Part shown: positions 15,930-24,650 of the stretch, one piece after another
Layout of the letters: each line of letters starts with the position of its first letter
Numbering within the stretch: position 1 is the first letter of the stretch
Source of the DNA: Flavobacteriales bacterium
GTDB lineage: Bacteria > Bacteroidota > Bacteroidia > Flavobacteriales_D > Sanyastnellaceae
NCBI GenBank assembly: GCA_018402085.1
Contig: JAGYJM010000002.1
Location: 1,736,001-1,800,000 of the forward strand
DNA length: 64,000 bases
Direction: 5' to 3'
Position numbers and translations under genes: made by a program
The notes under the pieces: generated by a model
Told to the model about the DNA's origin: nothing
The model's database searches: none
What the model saw: only the letters and a program-made list of their open reading frames with translations

Positions 15930-18452
15930 ATGACAAAGTTCTTCATACTCCTGGCCGGCTTCCTCTTCTCTATCAATACCCGGGCGCAAATCTATGGTGA
16001 GGTGATCTATGGATGGGATTTTTCAGATGGGATTCCGGACGGTTGGGAAAACGGCAGTGAAAGTGGTATTGCCCAGTGGGAATATCGCGGTGTTGATACC
16101 AATCCTGACAATACGGTAGCTTCTCAAGGATCATGCGGTGGAAACAGTGTCATCGTTGACAGCGAAACGTCTGACAATGGTTTCGTAATCTTCGATTCTA
16201 ACTACTGGGACGATCCCATAGGTCCGTGTGGAAATATCGGATCCGGCGAAGACCCCGGCCCGCACACCGCTTGGCTCACCACCGAAACTCTTGACTTTTC
16301 AGACTACAGTGCGGTGGTACTCACCTTCAGGCAACAGTACAGACATGAACAAGCAGAAAGCCGCGTGCTTGTTTCACTTGACGATGGTGAAACATGGGAA
16401 CCCGTACTTAGCAACCCCGGAAATTTTGCATTTAGCGATCCCGGAGTCTGGGGCACAGCGAACCTGTCTGACATTGTTTCGGGGGAGAGCAACGTTCGTA
16501 TCAAATTCGAATTTGATGGATTTTACTACTGGTGGATGCTCGATGACATTGCATTGTACATCCCTAATGACAATGACCTTCTCATCGAAGGGGTACAATT
16601 CACAAATTACGATGGTACCAATCCACCCGCGGGTTTCGGAGACATGGAGTACGATTCCTGGCCTTCCATGATGCTTCCCGACTTCAACTTCTCTGCCACG
16701 GGTGCTAATATCGGCGGACTTCAACAGACCGGGGTGGTGATGAATGTGCGGATCACCAACTCCTCGGATGAATTTATCTTCAGTCAAGATACAGAACCAG
16801 TGGATCTGGTTCCCGGCCAAGCCCAGCAATTTGCGCTGCAAGCATCCTATTCTCCGCCATCGATTATTGATGATTACACCATTCGCTTCCAAATTTCCCA
16901 GGATCAAGATGAGGAGGCACCTGCAAATAACCAGCTCTTCAAAACATACAGCGTCACCGAATTCACCTATGCCAGAGATAAAGGCCCGGCTGACAACCTT
17001 TACATCCCGGGAGGCTTCTTTGCCGACATCCCCGTTGAGGTGGGCAACATATACGAGTCAACGGTTCCAAACCTCCGTTTCCACAGCATTGGTGTGGGCC
17101 TTGGCGAAGGCACACCGGTGGGTTCGCAAGTTTATGGAATTGTCTATGACGCCGGGCTCGACATGATCATCACTCAAACTGAACCCTACACCGTGAATGC
17201 GTGGGATATTAACGGTATTGGTGACGAGAGAATCGTTCACCTCGAATTACCTGAAGACCTGCTTACAGTTGCTGACACGCTCTACACCGTACTGGTCGGT
17301 TCGGCATCAGACGCCCCCCTCGTCATTGCACGAAGTGGTGCCACCGTGAGTCAGGAGTCTGTGATCAATGCCCCCGAAAATAATAACCTTGCCTACCTTC
17401 TCAGGGCTCCACTGGTGCGTATGCACCTCTTTCCTGAAAACGTTGTGCCCGGCTGCACTGACGTTGCCGCTGCTAATTTTGAACCAGCAGCAGATACTGA
17501 TGACGGATCATGCCGCTATCCGGGATGCACTGATGAAAGTGCTGACAACTATGATCCGCTGAGTAATTTTGAGGATGCCTCCTGCGTTTTTTCGGGCTGT
17601 ACCGATCCCGAAGCCTCTAATTATGATCCCATTGCTACCGTTGATGACGGTTCATGTGCTTACCCTGGCTGCACTGATGAGAACGCCAATAACTATGAAG
17701 AAACAGCCAATGTAGATGACGGCTCATGCGAGTACAATGAAGCATTTCTTTCAGCGAGCACATTAAGTGGCTGTGCACCACTCACAGTCAATTTCACGAA
17801 TCAGACCGACGTGGTTGACAACGGTACATGCAGTTTCACCCTGAATGGAGAGCTGATCCTCAGCACATGCGAAGAAGCCTTCGAGCTGACTTTCGAGAAT
17901 CCCGGTAGTTATGAAGTGACTTACATCTATGCCGTAGATGACTTTGAGTCGTCATTTACCCTTGATGTCATCGAAGTATTCGAAGTTCCTGCAGAACCAC
18001 TCGTGGTCTTCGATAGCGAAGCCAACACCTTGACATGCAATGGCTGCGAAACCGCTGCACAAATCATCTGGTACCAGAATGGCGAAGAATTCATCATAGG
18101 TGAGGCACAAATCACCATCATAGACAGCGGTGATTACAGCGTTGAAATTGTGACGGAGGAAGGATGTAGCTCTATCAGCGAAGAAGAATTTTACGTCATC
18201 ACCGGAGTAGAAACGATTCAACTATCTTCAGTACTGGTCTATCCCAACCCTGCCAACAGTTATGTGAATGTGCAAACCGACCAACGCTTTCACGAGGTGG
18301 AGTTGCTGAGCAGTAGGGGACAATTGTGCCGGACATTCGGTGCCATGGAAGGCCAACAAATCTTGTCAGTTGAAGGAGTCTTACCCGGGCTGTACATTCT
18401 CCGCATGCGCAATGACCACCTCATCTTACAGCGTCCGCTGATGATTCACTAA
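15930..18452 (+). CDS. T9SS-secreted protein with thrombospondin-like GCTD repeats
   Basis: 840 residues from MTKFF, whose hydrophobic stretch ending INTRAQ is a signal peptide; the upstream ATG at 15888 lacks this shape. Residues 20-220 resemble a beta-sandwich (choice-of-anchor/MAM-like) with DDGETW and a WWMLDDIAL strand. Near 505-605 there are four Cys repeats of the form GCTD..A.NY.P.A..DDGSC.Y, a calcium-binding-looking motif common in marine Bacteroidota. A PKD/Ig-like region follows. The last ~80 residues (VYPNPANSYVNV ...) are a T9SS type A sorting domain, so it is exported and probably anchored on the cell surface. Ligand unknown. Confidence 0.88.
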   Translation: MTKFFILLAGFLFSINTRAQIYGEVIYGWDFSDGIPDGWENGSESGIAQWEYRGVDTNPDNTVASQGSCGGNSVIVDSETSDNGFVIFDSNYWDDPIGPCGNIGSGEDPGPHTAWLTTETLDFSDYSAVVLTFRQQYRHEQAESRVLVSLDDGETWEPVLSNPGNFAFSDPGVWGTANLSDIVSGESNVRIKFEFDGFYYWWMLDDIALYIPNDNDLLIEGVQFTNYDGTNPPAGFGDMEYDSWPSMMLPDFNFSATGANIGGLQQTGVVMNVRITNSSDEFIFSQDTEPVDLVPGQAQQFALQASYSPPSIIDDYTIRFQISQDQDEEAPANNQLFKTYSVTEFTYARDKGPADNLYIPGGFFADIPVEVGNIYESTVPNLRFHSIGVGLGEGTPVGSQVYGIVYDAGLDMIITQTEPYTVNAWDINGIGDERIVHLELPEDLLTVADTLYTVLVGSASDAPLVIARSGATVSQESVINAPENNNLAYLLRAPLVRMHLFPENVVPGCTDVAAANFEPAADTDDGSCRYPGCTDESADNYDPLSNFEDASCVFSGCTDPEASNYDPIATVDDGSCAYPGCTDENANNYEETANVDDGSCEYNEAFLSASTLSGCAPLTVNFTNQTDVVDNGTCSFTLNGELILSTCEEAFELTFENPGSYEVTYIYAVDDFESSFTLDVIEVFEVPAEPLVVFDSEANTLTCNGCETAAQIIWYQNGEEFIIGEAQITIIDSGDYSVEIVTEEGCSSISEEEFYVITGVETIQLSSVLVYPNPANSYVNVQTDQRFHEVELLSSRGQLCRTFGAMEGQQILSVEGVLPGLYILRMRNDHLILQRPLMIH

Positions 18453-18632
18453 TCAGGCAAACCAGCGGAAAAGCAGATATACCAGGCACAACAGAAACAT
18501 AAGAAAAGATATCTTGTTGATGCCGTGCATTACACGCAGGTTCAGGTTGTTCTCATTCTCTTTCTTAAAGAGATTGAGCGGGTTGATATAGTAGAGAACT
18601 TTCTTAAAAAACACAGGATCCGTTTTGGTCAT
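18453..18632 (-). CDS. DUF6728 family small membrane protein
   Basis: A 59-residue ORF starting ATG ACC AAA ACG and ending TGA at 18453. Its stop abuts the stop of the opposing T9SS gene. The first 30 residues are polar. Then comes LRVMHGINKISFLMFLLCLV followed by YLLFRWFA, one membrane helix. The MHGINKIS segment is characteristic of DUF6728, a small protein family of Bacteroidota with unknown function. It lies downstream of ridA on the same strand, 24 nt away, and is probably co-transcribed with it. Confidence 0.82.
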   Translation of the reverse strand: MTKTDPVFFKKVLYYINPLNLFKKENENNLNLRVMHGINKISFLMFLLCLVYLLFRWFA

Positions 18633-18656
18633 AACCGTTGGTATTCCGCTTTGTTC

Positions 18657-19040
18657 TCACTTTTGCTCAAAGGCTATGGCAGATATCTCAACGCGCACCC
18701 CTTTGGGTAGGCCGGCGACCTCTACTGTCTCACGCGCCGGATAGTTGCCTTCGAAGTATGTGCTGTAAACCTCATTCACCTCTTTGAAGAGGTTCATATC
18801 AGAGACGAAGATACTCACTTTCAGCACTTGCGGGAATCCACTTCCTGCCGCTTTCAACACCTCTCCCAAGTTCTGCATGACCCTGTGTGTTTCTTGCTGA
18901 ATGCTGCCCTGCTTGAGCTCTCCACTGTCGGCGTCAATGGCGATTTGCCCGCTCGCAAAGACCAGTCCGTTGTACTTGACCGCCTGATTGTACGGACCAA
19001 TAGGCGTTGGCGCAGCTTTCGTCTGAATGATTTCTTTCAT
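18657..19040 (-). CDS. ridA: RidA family enamine/imine deaminase
   Basis: 127 residues from MKEIIQTKAAP. An upstream ATG at 19061 is less likely because it lies within the promoter box. The family motifs are present: PIGPYNQAV, GLVFASGQIA, and PARETVEVAGLPKGVRVEISAIA with the catalytic Arg. RidA hydrolyses reactive 2-aminoacrylate-type intermediates released by PLP enzymes, relevant here given the PLP enzymes encoded further on. It diverges from the amidotransferase gene with only 31 nt between starts. Confidence 0.93.
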   Translation of the reverse strand: MKEIIQTKAAPTPIGPYNQAVKYNGLVFASGQIAIDADSGELKQGSIQQETHRVMQNLGEVLKAAGSGFPQVLKVSIFVSDMNLFKEVNEVYSTYFEGNYPARETVEVAGLPKGVRVEISAIAFEQK

Positions 19041-19058
19041 TGCTGTAATTTTGCTCTT

Positions 19059-19066
19059 CAAAAGTA
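19059..19066 (-). promoter_or_regulatory. -7 promoter box of ridA
   Basis: TACTTTTG on the minus strand. The predicted start is near 19052, 12 nt before the ATG at 19040. Confidence 0.5.
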
Positions 19067-19071
19067 AGCGA

Positions 19072-19698
19072 TTGCGGATTCTTCTTATCGATAATTACGA
19101 CTCCTTCACTTTCAATCTGGCGCACTACCTGATGCAATCCGGTGCGTCTGTTGAGGTGCATCGAAATGATGCGATCCCCGCTGAGATCATGGGAGTGTAT
19201 GACGCCGCGGTGCTCTCTCCTGGTCCGGGCATTCCCGAAGAAGCCGGAGAAATGATGTCATTTATCCGGCGCTTTGCGCCGAAAATACCCCTATTGGGAG
19301 TGTGCCTTGGCCATCAAGCCCTTGCTGAACACTTCGGGGGCAAGATTGTCAACATGACCTCAGTATGTCACGGAAGCAGCACTGAATGCAAGGTCGTAGC
19401 AGATGATCCTCTCTTTGAAGGACTATCAGCCGCTTTTGAGGTCGGGCATTACCACTCATGGATGGTTGATGCAGATCAGCCCGGAGCCGATATTTCGATC
19501 ATCGCTAAGAACACACCCGGCTGGGTGATGGCTATTCGGCACAAATATCTGCCTTTGCATGGCGTGCAATTTCACCCTGAATCAGTGATGACACCGGAAG
19601 GACAGCGGATCATCAATAATTGGGTTTCCTTTGCAGAGACCTATCGGACTAGAGGCCATGACCGGAAGAATGATTCAGTTGAACCTGTAGGGGTTTAG
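19072..19698 (+). CDS. Anthranilate/aminodeoxychorismate synthase glutamine amidotransferase subunit
   Basis: 208 residues from a TTG that gives the classic N-terminus (M)RILLIDNYDSFTFNL. The ATG at 19027 would overlap ridA and add a non-family extension. The class I amidotransferase triad is visible: nucleophile Cys in GVCLGHQAL, and His-Glu in HGVQFHPES. It supplies ammonia for chorismate amination in tryptophan or folate synthesis. No trpE or pabB is next to it, so TrpG and PabA cannot be separated. One stem-loop copy in antisense encodes I-R-R-F-A-P. Confidence 0.9.
   Translation: MRILLIDNYDSFTFNLAHYLMQSGASVEVHRNDAIPAEIMGVYDAAVLSPGPGIPEEAGEMMSFIRRFAPKIPLLGVCLGHQALAEHFGGKIVNMTSVCHGSSTECKVVADDPLFEGLSAAFEVGHYHSWMVDADQPGADISIIAKNTPGWVMAIRHKYLPLHGVQFHPESVMTPEGQRIINNWVSFAETYRTRGHDRKNDSVEPVGV
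19264..19281 (-). repeat. Stem-loop element copy 6 (inside trpG/pabA gene)
   Basis: On the minus strand CGGCGC / AAA / GCGCCG + GATA. It is the most divergent copy, with a 3-nt loop and GATA. The host reads the antisense as I-R-R-F-A-P. Confidence 0.65.
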
Positions 19699-22319
19699 TT
19701 CAGGATCCCGTTCTGACCTCGACGTGCCTGAAGTTTGAGGTCTTGCAGCAACGAAGACTTCACATTGAGTTGCAGACTGAAGCTCTGACGAATGCCAAAA
19801 GGTATCCAATTAAAGGTGAGTTCCCAGCAGTGCAAATCCCAGTAAAGATTTAGCTGAGTAGAAGTGAATTGTCCGGCTACGAGATCGTAACCGCTGTCAA
19901 AACCGATCTTCCAGCGTTCGAGAACCGTAAAATCACCGCGAAACATAATGCTCTGAGTGATGCGGTCTTGGTCGCTCTGCGCGGCGACATCCCATTGCCT
20001 GTTGAGGTCAAGCGTATAGCTGAGACGGAGCGACCACGGTATATTGAAATCTACAAACTGGTCGCTGTTCTGCTCAATGGCCTCAAGCTGTTCTTCTGTA
20101 GCGTTGCTCTCATCGCGCTCACCACGACGCTGCTTACTTCTGATATTCATATTCAGTGCCACTGATGCTGAGCGAAGCCGCAATAGCTGTCTCCCAGATT
20201 CAGCCATAAATGCATCAATTTCACGTCCGAGACTATCGCGCTGATATGCAGAGTAGATGGAGCCGACGTTCATCGTGAGGTTATTGAAGAGTGTGGTGAA
20301 CCCGCGCACTGAGATCGGTGCTAGATTCAAAGAATCAGCTATCATATTGTAGCTGCTCGAAACGATGAAATTCTCGATCAGCTTGACTTTTTTCGTCGCC
20401 CCTCTTCCCTTCTCCCGGTCAAGGGTTTTCATTTCGAGGTTATTGGAGAGCGAGAAATTGAGGTTGAACTGTTCATTTGTATTTCCGGGTCGAAATCGTG
20501 CCGCATCAAAGGTGGTATACGATTGCAAGTTGCCCTCTTCCCCATCGAAATAGAAGCGGTTACGGTTGAATCGCGGCACATATGACACCCCTGCTTGAGG
20601 CGTAACTACATGTCGGATGGCTTTCAGTCGTTTTGACTTTCTGAAGTTGAAGGTACCGTAAAAGCGAGTGTTGAAGCTACCGCTGGCTCTCCAGTCGCGG
20701 GCAGAGCGGAAGCCGCTGAGGGTATCGGTTTCGAAAGCTCCAGTAGCTTGATCCTGCACTTCATCTACGTATTTGAAGGTCCAGTATTCATTGTAGCTGA
20801 AATTAGGTGTGAAGCTTACAAAGCCAATTTTCCCCTGGGTTGAGAGCGTGGCGCTTTGGCGAATGCCATTTTGCGAGCTTCGTGAGAGTTCACTTGCCTG
20901 ATCCCAGCGAATGTTCTTCACATCTTCCCGCAAGAGGTTTTCAAAATTTGCCGAGTAGGTCAATCCGATTTTATCGTACCACTTGCGGCTGGGTGTTTTT
21001 CTTCCAAAGAGCTTTGAAACCGGCAGATTGGTGCGATTTCGGTTGAGTGTAATACCGGGAAGCAGCATTTCCACATTACCGGTGGAAGAGTTTTGCGAGT
21101 GCCTGGCATTGACTGCAACGCTGTATGGTGTTCCGGGAAAAGATTTGCTCCATTGGGCGCTCGATGTGAAAGTATTGGAGAGGAACTCGGTTTGTGAACT
21201 GTTAAGGTTGTTCCGGAAGTTATTGGCGGTACCGAAGTTGATGTTGGTTGAAAAATTCGAGTTTGGTCGTGCTTTGGGGTCCTGCCTGTGATTCCAGCGG
21301 ACAAAGAACTCTGTTGCCTTAGAGAAATCCGGCAATTCGGGGATTCCCTGGCGGATGACCGTTCGGGAGATATTGAATGAGCCATTAAATTTGTAGCGCT
21401 TCCGATAGTTGGTGATGTTTCTGAGGCTCCAGCTTCCTCTTGAATAAATGTCACCTAAGATCCTCGTGTCAACCGTTCTTCCGATTGGAAAATAATATCC
21501 TCCGTCTTTGAGAAAGAAACCGAGGTTATTCGCGTTGCCATATCCTGGAAAAACCACCCCGTGTGTGCTTTCGTTCTTCGTAGGAAACCATGCAAAGGGC
21601 AACGCGAGCGGTGTAGGTACTTTCCGGATTTTCATGTACAAGGGCCCGCTCACCACCTTCTCATCAGGAACGATAATCGCCTTGCTCAATTGAAAGTGAA
21701 AGTGCGGGTTCTCAGCGTCGCAAGTCGTGAATTTTCCGTCTTTGATATGGATCCACTCATTGGTATGCCGCTTTGAGCTGCCGGCGTGAAATACGGCTTC
21801 TCCCTCCTGGGTTACAGCAACCTTACTGAAGCCTTTCTGAGACTTAAAGTTATAGCAGAGGTACTCTTGCGTAAAAGACTGGCCCTCATCATCAAATAGC
21901 GGCTTACCTGTAAGCACACCGGTTGAATCGGGAACGCCGGTCGCACAGGCTTCACTTGCGCCAAAATCATACTCGATGAATGCGGCTTCCAGCGTCATTT
22001 TTTCATACTTCACAACTGCGCTACCGTAGAGCCTGACCTTGTTGTTGATGGCGTCAAAAACGATAGAGTCTTGCGCGTCGTAGAAAATGCTTGCATTTAT
22101 TGCCGCTTCACTTTGCACCGTCACACTATCAACGCCTGTGCTATCGTTTGAAAGAAGAAGCCCCTCCTGACTGACGATCAATGAATCGGTCTGGGCGGGA
22201 ACCGCCGTGGTGTCAGATTGAGCGAATGAGTGAACCACCCCTATTATCAACAGCAGCGCGAGGATAATTCGGCGAAGACCTGCCGTATCCGGGTGAACGT
22301 TCATTTTACCTTTGACCAT
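19695..22319 (-). CDS. lptD: LptD-like LPS assembly outer-membrane protein
   Basis: 874 residues from MVKGKMNVHPD; MNVHPD at 22304 is as likely. The signal peptide is IILALLLIIGVVHSFAQ. Residues 80-260 form the periplasmic OstA/LptA-like beta-taco (VRLYGSAVVKYEKMTLEA; THGVVFPGYG). The rest is a long beta-barrel with alternating strands, ending in a hydrophobic strand. LptD inserts lipopolysaccharide into the outer leaflet. The Bacteroidota form is longer than E. coli LptD. It diverges from the amidase gene and converges with the amidotransferase gene with a 4-nt overlap. Confidence 0.88.
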   Translation of the reverse strand: MVKGKMNVHPDTAGLRRIILALLLIIGVVHSFAQSDTTAVPAQTDSLIVSQEGLLLSNDSTGVDSVTVQSEAAINASIFYDAQDSIVFDAINNKVRLYGSAVVKYEKMTLEAAFIEYDFGASEACATGVPDSTGVLTGKPLFDDEGQSFTQEYLCYNFKSQKGFSKVAVTQEGEAVFHAGSSKRHTNEWIHIKDGKFTTCDAENPHFHFQLSKAIIVPDEKVVSGPLYMKIRKVPTPLALPFAWFPTKNESTHGVVFPGYGNANNLGFFLKDGGYYFPIGRTVDTRILGDIYSRGSWSLRNITNYRKRYKFNGSFNISRTVIRQGIPELPDFSKATEFFVRWNHRQDPKARPNSNFSTNINFGTANNFRNNLNSSQTEFLSNTFTSSAQWSKSFPGTPYSVAVNARHSQNSSTGNVEMLLPGITLNRNRTNLPVSKLFGRKTPSRKWYDKIGLTYSANFENLLREDVKNIRWDQASELSRSSQNGIRQSATLSTQGKIGFVSFTPNFSYNEYWTFKYVDEVQDQATGAFETDTLSGFRSARDWRASGSFNTRFYGTFNFRKSKRLKAIRHVVTPQAGVSYVPRFNRNRFYFDGEEGNLQSYTTFDAARFRPGNTNEQFNLNFSLSNNLEMKTLDREKGRGATKKVKLIENFIVSSSYNMIADSLNLAPISVRGFTTLFNNLTMNVGSIYSAYQRDSLGREIDAFMAESGRQLLRLRSASVALNMNIRSKQRRGERDESNATEEQLEAIEQNSDQFVDFNIPWSLRLSYTLDLNRQWDVAAQSDQDRITQSIMFRGDFTVLERWKIGFDSGYDLVAGQFTSTQLNLYWDLHCWELTFNWIPFGIRQSFSLQLNVKSSLLQDLKLQARRGQNGILN
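22307..22314 (+). promoter_or_regulatory. -7 promoter box upstream of the amidase operon
   Basis: TACCTTTG on the plus strand, inside the first codons of divergent lptD. The predicted start is near 22321, 60 nt before the amidase ATG. Confidence 0.4.
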
Positions 22320-22380
22320 AGTGCCGAAACGGCGACCAAAGCTACGATAAACAAAAAAATCGCAGCATAGGTGTACACCG

Positions 22381-23583
22381 ATGAAGAAGATCAAAATTTC
22401 AAACGGTAAACGAATCGCAGCCAGCTTTCTTGTACTGGCCTACATTCTTTTTGTGAGCTTCACTCCGGAGGAGCCGACGGGCGTGGTGCGCACCATCATT
22501 CTAGACGCCGGGCACGGAGGGAAAGACCCCGGAAACCTCGGCACGGGCAGATACAAAACGACAGAAAAGGATATTACGCTTGATGTTTCTCTCAAACTCA
22601 AAGCCTACCTCGAAGAGGAGTACCCGAATATCCGCATTGTGCTGACGCGTGATGACGATGCTTACCCTACCTTGAATGACCGGGTAGAACTGGCCAATCG
22701 CAATGCAGCAGACCTGTTCATTTCCATTCATTGCGACGCCTTCACTCGTCCGTCTGCCAAAGGTTCCAGCACCTTTGTCATGGGAATGCACCGTTCGGAA
22801 GAAGCGTTGCGTGTGGCCATGAAAGAGAACGCTTCCATTTTCAAAGAAGAAAACTACGAGGAGCAATACAGTTTTGACCCAAACGATCCCGACACCTATA
22901 TCGCAATGACTCTGCGGCAGAACACTTATCTTGATCAAAGCCTGCTGCTCTCGTCTTATATCCAGGAGCAATTTCGGGAGCGGGTAGGCAGGGTTGATCG
23001 CGGCGTGCGGCAGGCCGGGTATTACGTCATCTGCTTCACAACCATGCCAAGTGTGCTCGTTGAACTGGGTTTTCTGACCAACAACGAAGAAGAAGACTTT
23101 CTGAACAGCGATGACGGCAAAGTTTACATGGCTTCAGCGATATTTCGCGCTATTCGCGATTACAAGAACAAGATGGACGAGGCAGGAGCCATTATCGTTG
23201 ATGCAGAAGAAGTGCTCAAGCCTGTTGAGCATGAAGAAGCGATTGAGGTACCAGCGGTTGACCGCGCAGAAGCGCGGGATGACCAATTGTGGGCCAGCCT
23301 CATTGTTTCTGAGAAATGTCGAGGTGTACGGTTTCAGGTGCAGATCGCCACGTCTTCGGAGCCCATTCCGTTGAAATCTGAACACTTTAACGGGCTGTCT
23401 GAGGTAGATGAGTACCTTAGCAACGGCTTGTACAAATATGTCGCCGGGTGTACCAAAGACTACAATAAAGCCCGCGAGATGCAGGAAATTTTGCGAACCA
23501 ACGGTTTTGACGGAGCTTTCGTAATTGCCTTTAACGGCGATCAGCGAGTTACCCTGCAGGAAGCTCTCGATGAACTGCGATAA
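22381..23583 (+). CDS. N-acetylmuramoyl-L-alanine amidase
   Basis: 400 residues with one N-terminal hydrophobic segment. The amidase_3 zinc ligands are His45 (DAGHGG), Glu62 (TTEKDI) and His117 (SIHCDA); the catalytic Glu is Glu228 (VLVELGFLTN). About 90 C-terminal residues (RFQVQIATSSEPI ...) resemble a SPOR-type peptidoglycan-binding domain, which would target the enzyme to the septum. It cleaves the stem peptide from the glycan during cell separation. It is followed 12 nt later by the MCE gene. Confidence 0.92.
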   Translation: MKKIKISNGKRIAASFLVLAYILFVSFTPEEPTGVVRTIILDAGHGGKDPGNLGTGRYKTTEKDITLDVSLKLKAYLEEEYPNIRIVLTRDDDAYPTLNDRVELANRNAADLFISIHCDAFTRPSAKGSSTFVMGMHRSEEALRVAMKENASIFKEENYEEQYSFDPNDPDTYIAMTLRQNTYLDQSLLLSSYIQEQFRERVGRVDRGVRQAGYYVICFTTMPSVLVELGFLTNNEEEDFLNSDDGKVYMASAIFRAIRDYKNKMDEAGAIIVDAEEVLKPVEHEEAIEVPAVDRAEARDDQLWASLIVSEKCRGVRFQVQIATSSEPIPLKSEHFNGLSEVDEYLSNGLYKYVAGCTKDYNKAREMQEILRTNGFDGAFVIAFNGDQRVTLQEALDELR

Positions 23584-23595
23584 CGAAGAGACAAT

Positions 23596-24645
23596 TTGAA
23601 AGGCGTTTCGAAAGAGTTTAAGATTGGTATCATTGTGATCGTGTCACTGGTACTGCTCGTGATCGGGATTAACTACCTGAAAGGAATCAACCTTTTTATT
23701 CAACAGCGGTCTTTCTACTCGGTCTACGAGAATGTAGACGGACTGGGGCCATCTAACCCCGTGGTGCTGAATGGTTTTAAGGTAGGTCAAGTCAGCAATG
23801 TTGACTTTCACCCTTCCGGAGACGGAAGTCTGGTGGTGAAGTTCAACATCGATCAGAAAGAGCTGAAAATACCCTCAGATTCAAAAGCCAAGATATTCAG
23901 TTCTGACTTTTTCGGTTCAAAAGCAATTGAGCTCATCATGGGTGATTCTGCCATCTACGCTGAGAACGGTGACACCCTGGATTCTGAGATTCAAGTCGGA
24001 CTGGCGGAGGCCGTGAGGATTGAGCTGATTCCTCTAAAGAATAAAACCGATCAACTTATTGAAGGGGTAGATGACATTCTCGAAAACCTGAAGCAAGTCT
24101 TTGATGACGATGCGACCAAAGGCTTGCCCAAAGTGTTTGAAAGTCTGCAACGCACCATGGAGACCCTCGAGAAAACCACCCTGCGGCTTGATACCACCGT
24201 TGCACGCAACAGCTCTACGATCGACGGTATTTTTGACAATGTTTACAGCATCACCGATAATCTCGAGAAGAATAACGAGAAGCTCAGCAACATCATCACC
24301 AACTTTGACGCTGTCAGTGACTCACTCGCCCGACTGGAGCTTTCTGCTACCCTTCAAAAGGCTGACAGTGCGCTGAGTACCTTCGCCGAAGTGGCCACTA
24401 AAATCAATGATGGCGACGGCACGATCAGCATGCTGCTCAATAACGACACTCTGCATACAGCTCTATTGCAAACCAATGAGGAGGTGCAATACCTGATCAA
24501 TGATCTTTACATGAACCCCTGGAGGTATGTGAACGTTTCTATCTTTGGAAAGAAGCAGAAATCAAAGTTCTCTAAACGCGAACTCAAGCAGCTCCGTGAC
24601 CTGGTTGATGAACAACTTCAAAACGGCTCGGTTTCTGAAGAATAG
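23596..24645 (+). CDS. MCE/MlaD family lipid transport protein
   Basis: 349 residues from a TTG start. One membrane anchor (IGIIVIVSLVLLVIGINYLKG) is followed by the MCE domain (YSVYENVDGLGPSNPVVLNGFKVG) near 45-120, then a long helical region with heptad-like spacing. MCE proteins form rings that shuttle phospholipids between membranes with an ABC transporter. No mlaE or mlaF is in this window. It sits between the amidase and the Fe-S gene, 5 nt apart, as in other Bacteroidota. Confidence 0.88.
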   Translation: MKGVSKEFKIGIIVIVSLVLLVIGINYLKGINLFIQQRSFYSVYENVDGLGPSNPVVLNGFKVGQVSNVDFHPSGDGSLVVKFNIDQKELKIPSDSKAKIFSSDFFGSKAIELIMGDSAIYAENGDTLDSEIQVGLAEAVRIELIPLKNKTDQLIEGVDDILENLKQVFDDDATKGLPKVFESLQRTMETLEKTTLRLDTTVARNSSTIDGIFDNVYSITDNLEKNNEKLSNIITNFDAVSDSLARLELSATLQKADSALSTFAEVATKINDGDGTISMLLNNDTLHTALLQTNEEVQYLINDLYMNPWRYVNVSIFGKKQKSKFSKRELKQLRDLVDEQLQNGSVSEE

Positions 24646-24650
24646 ACGTT

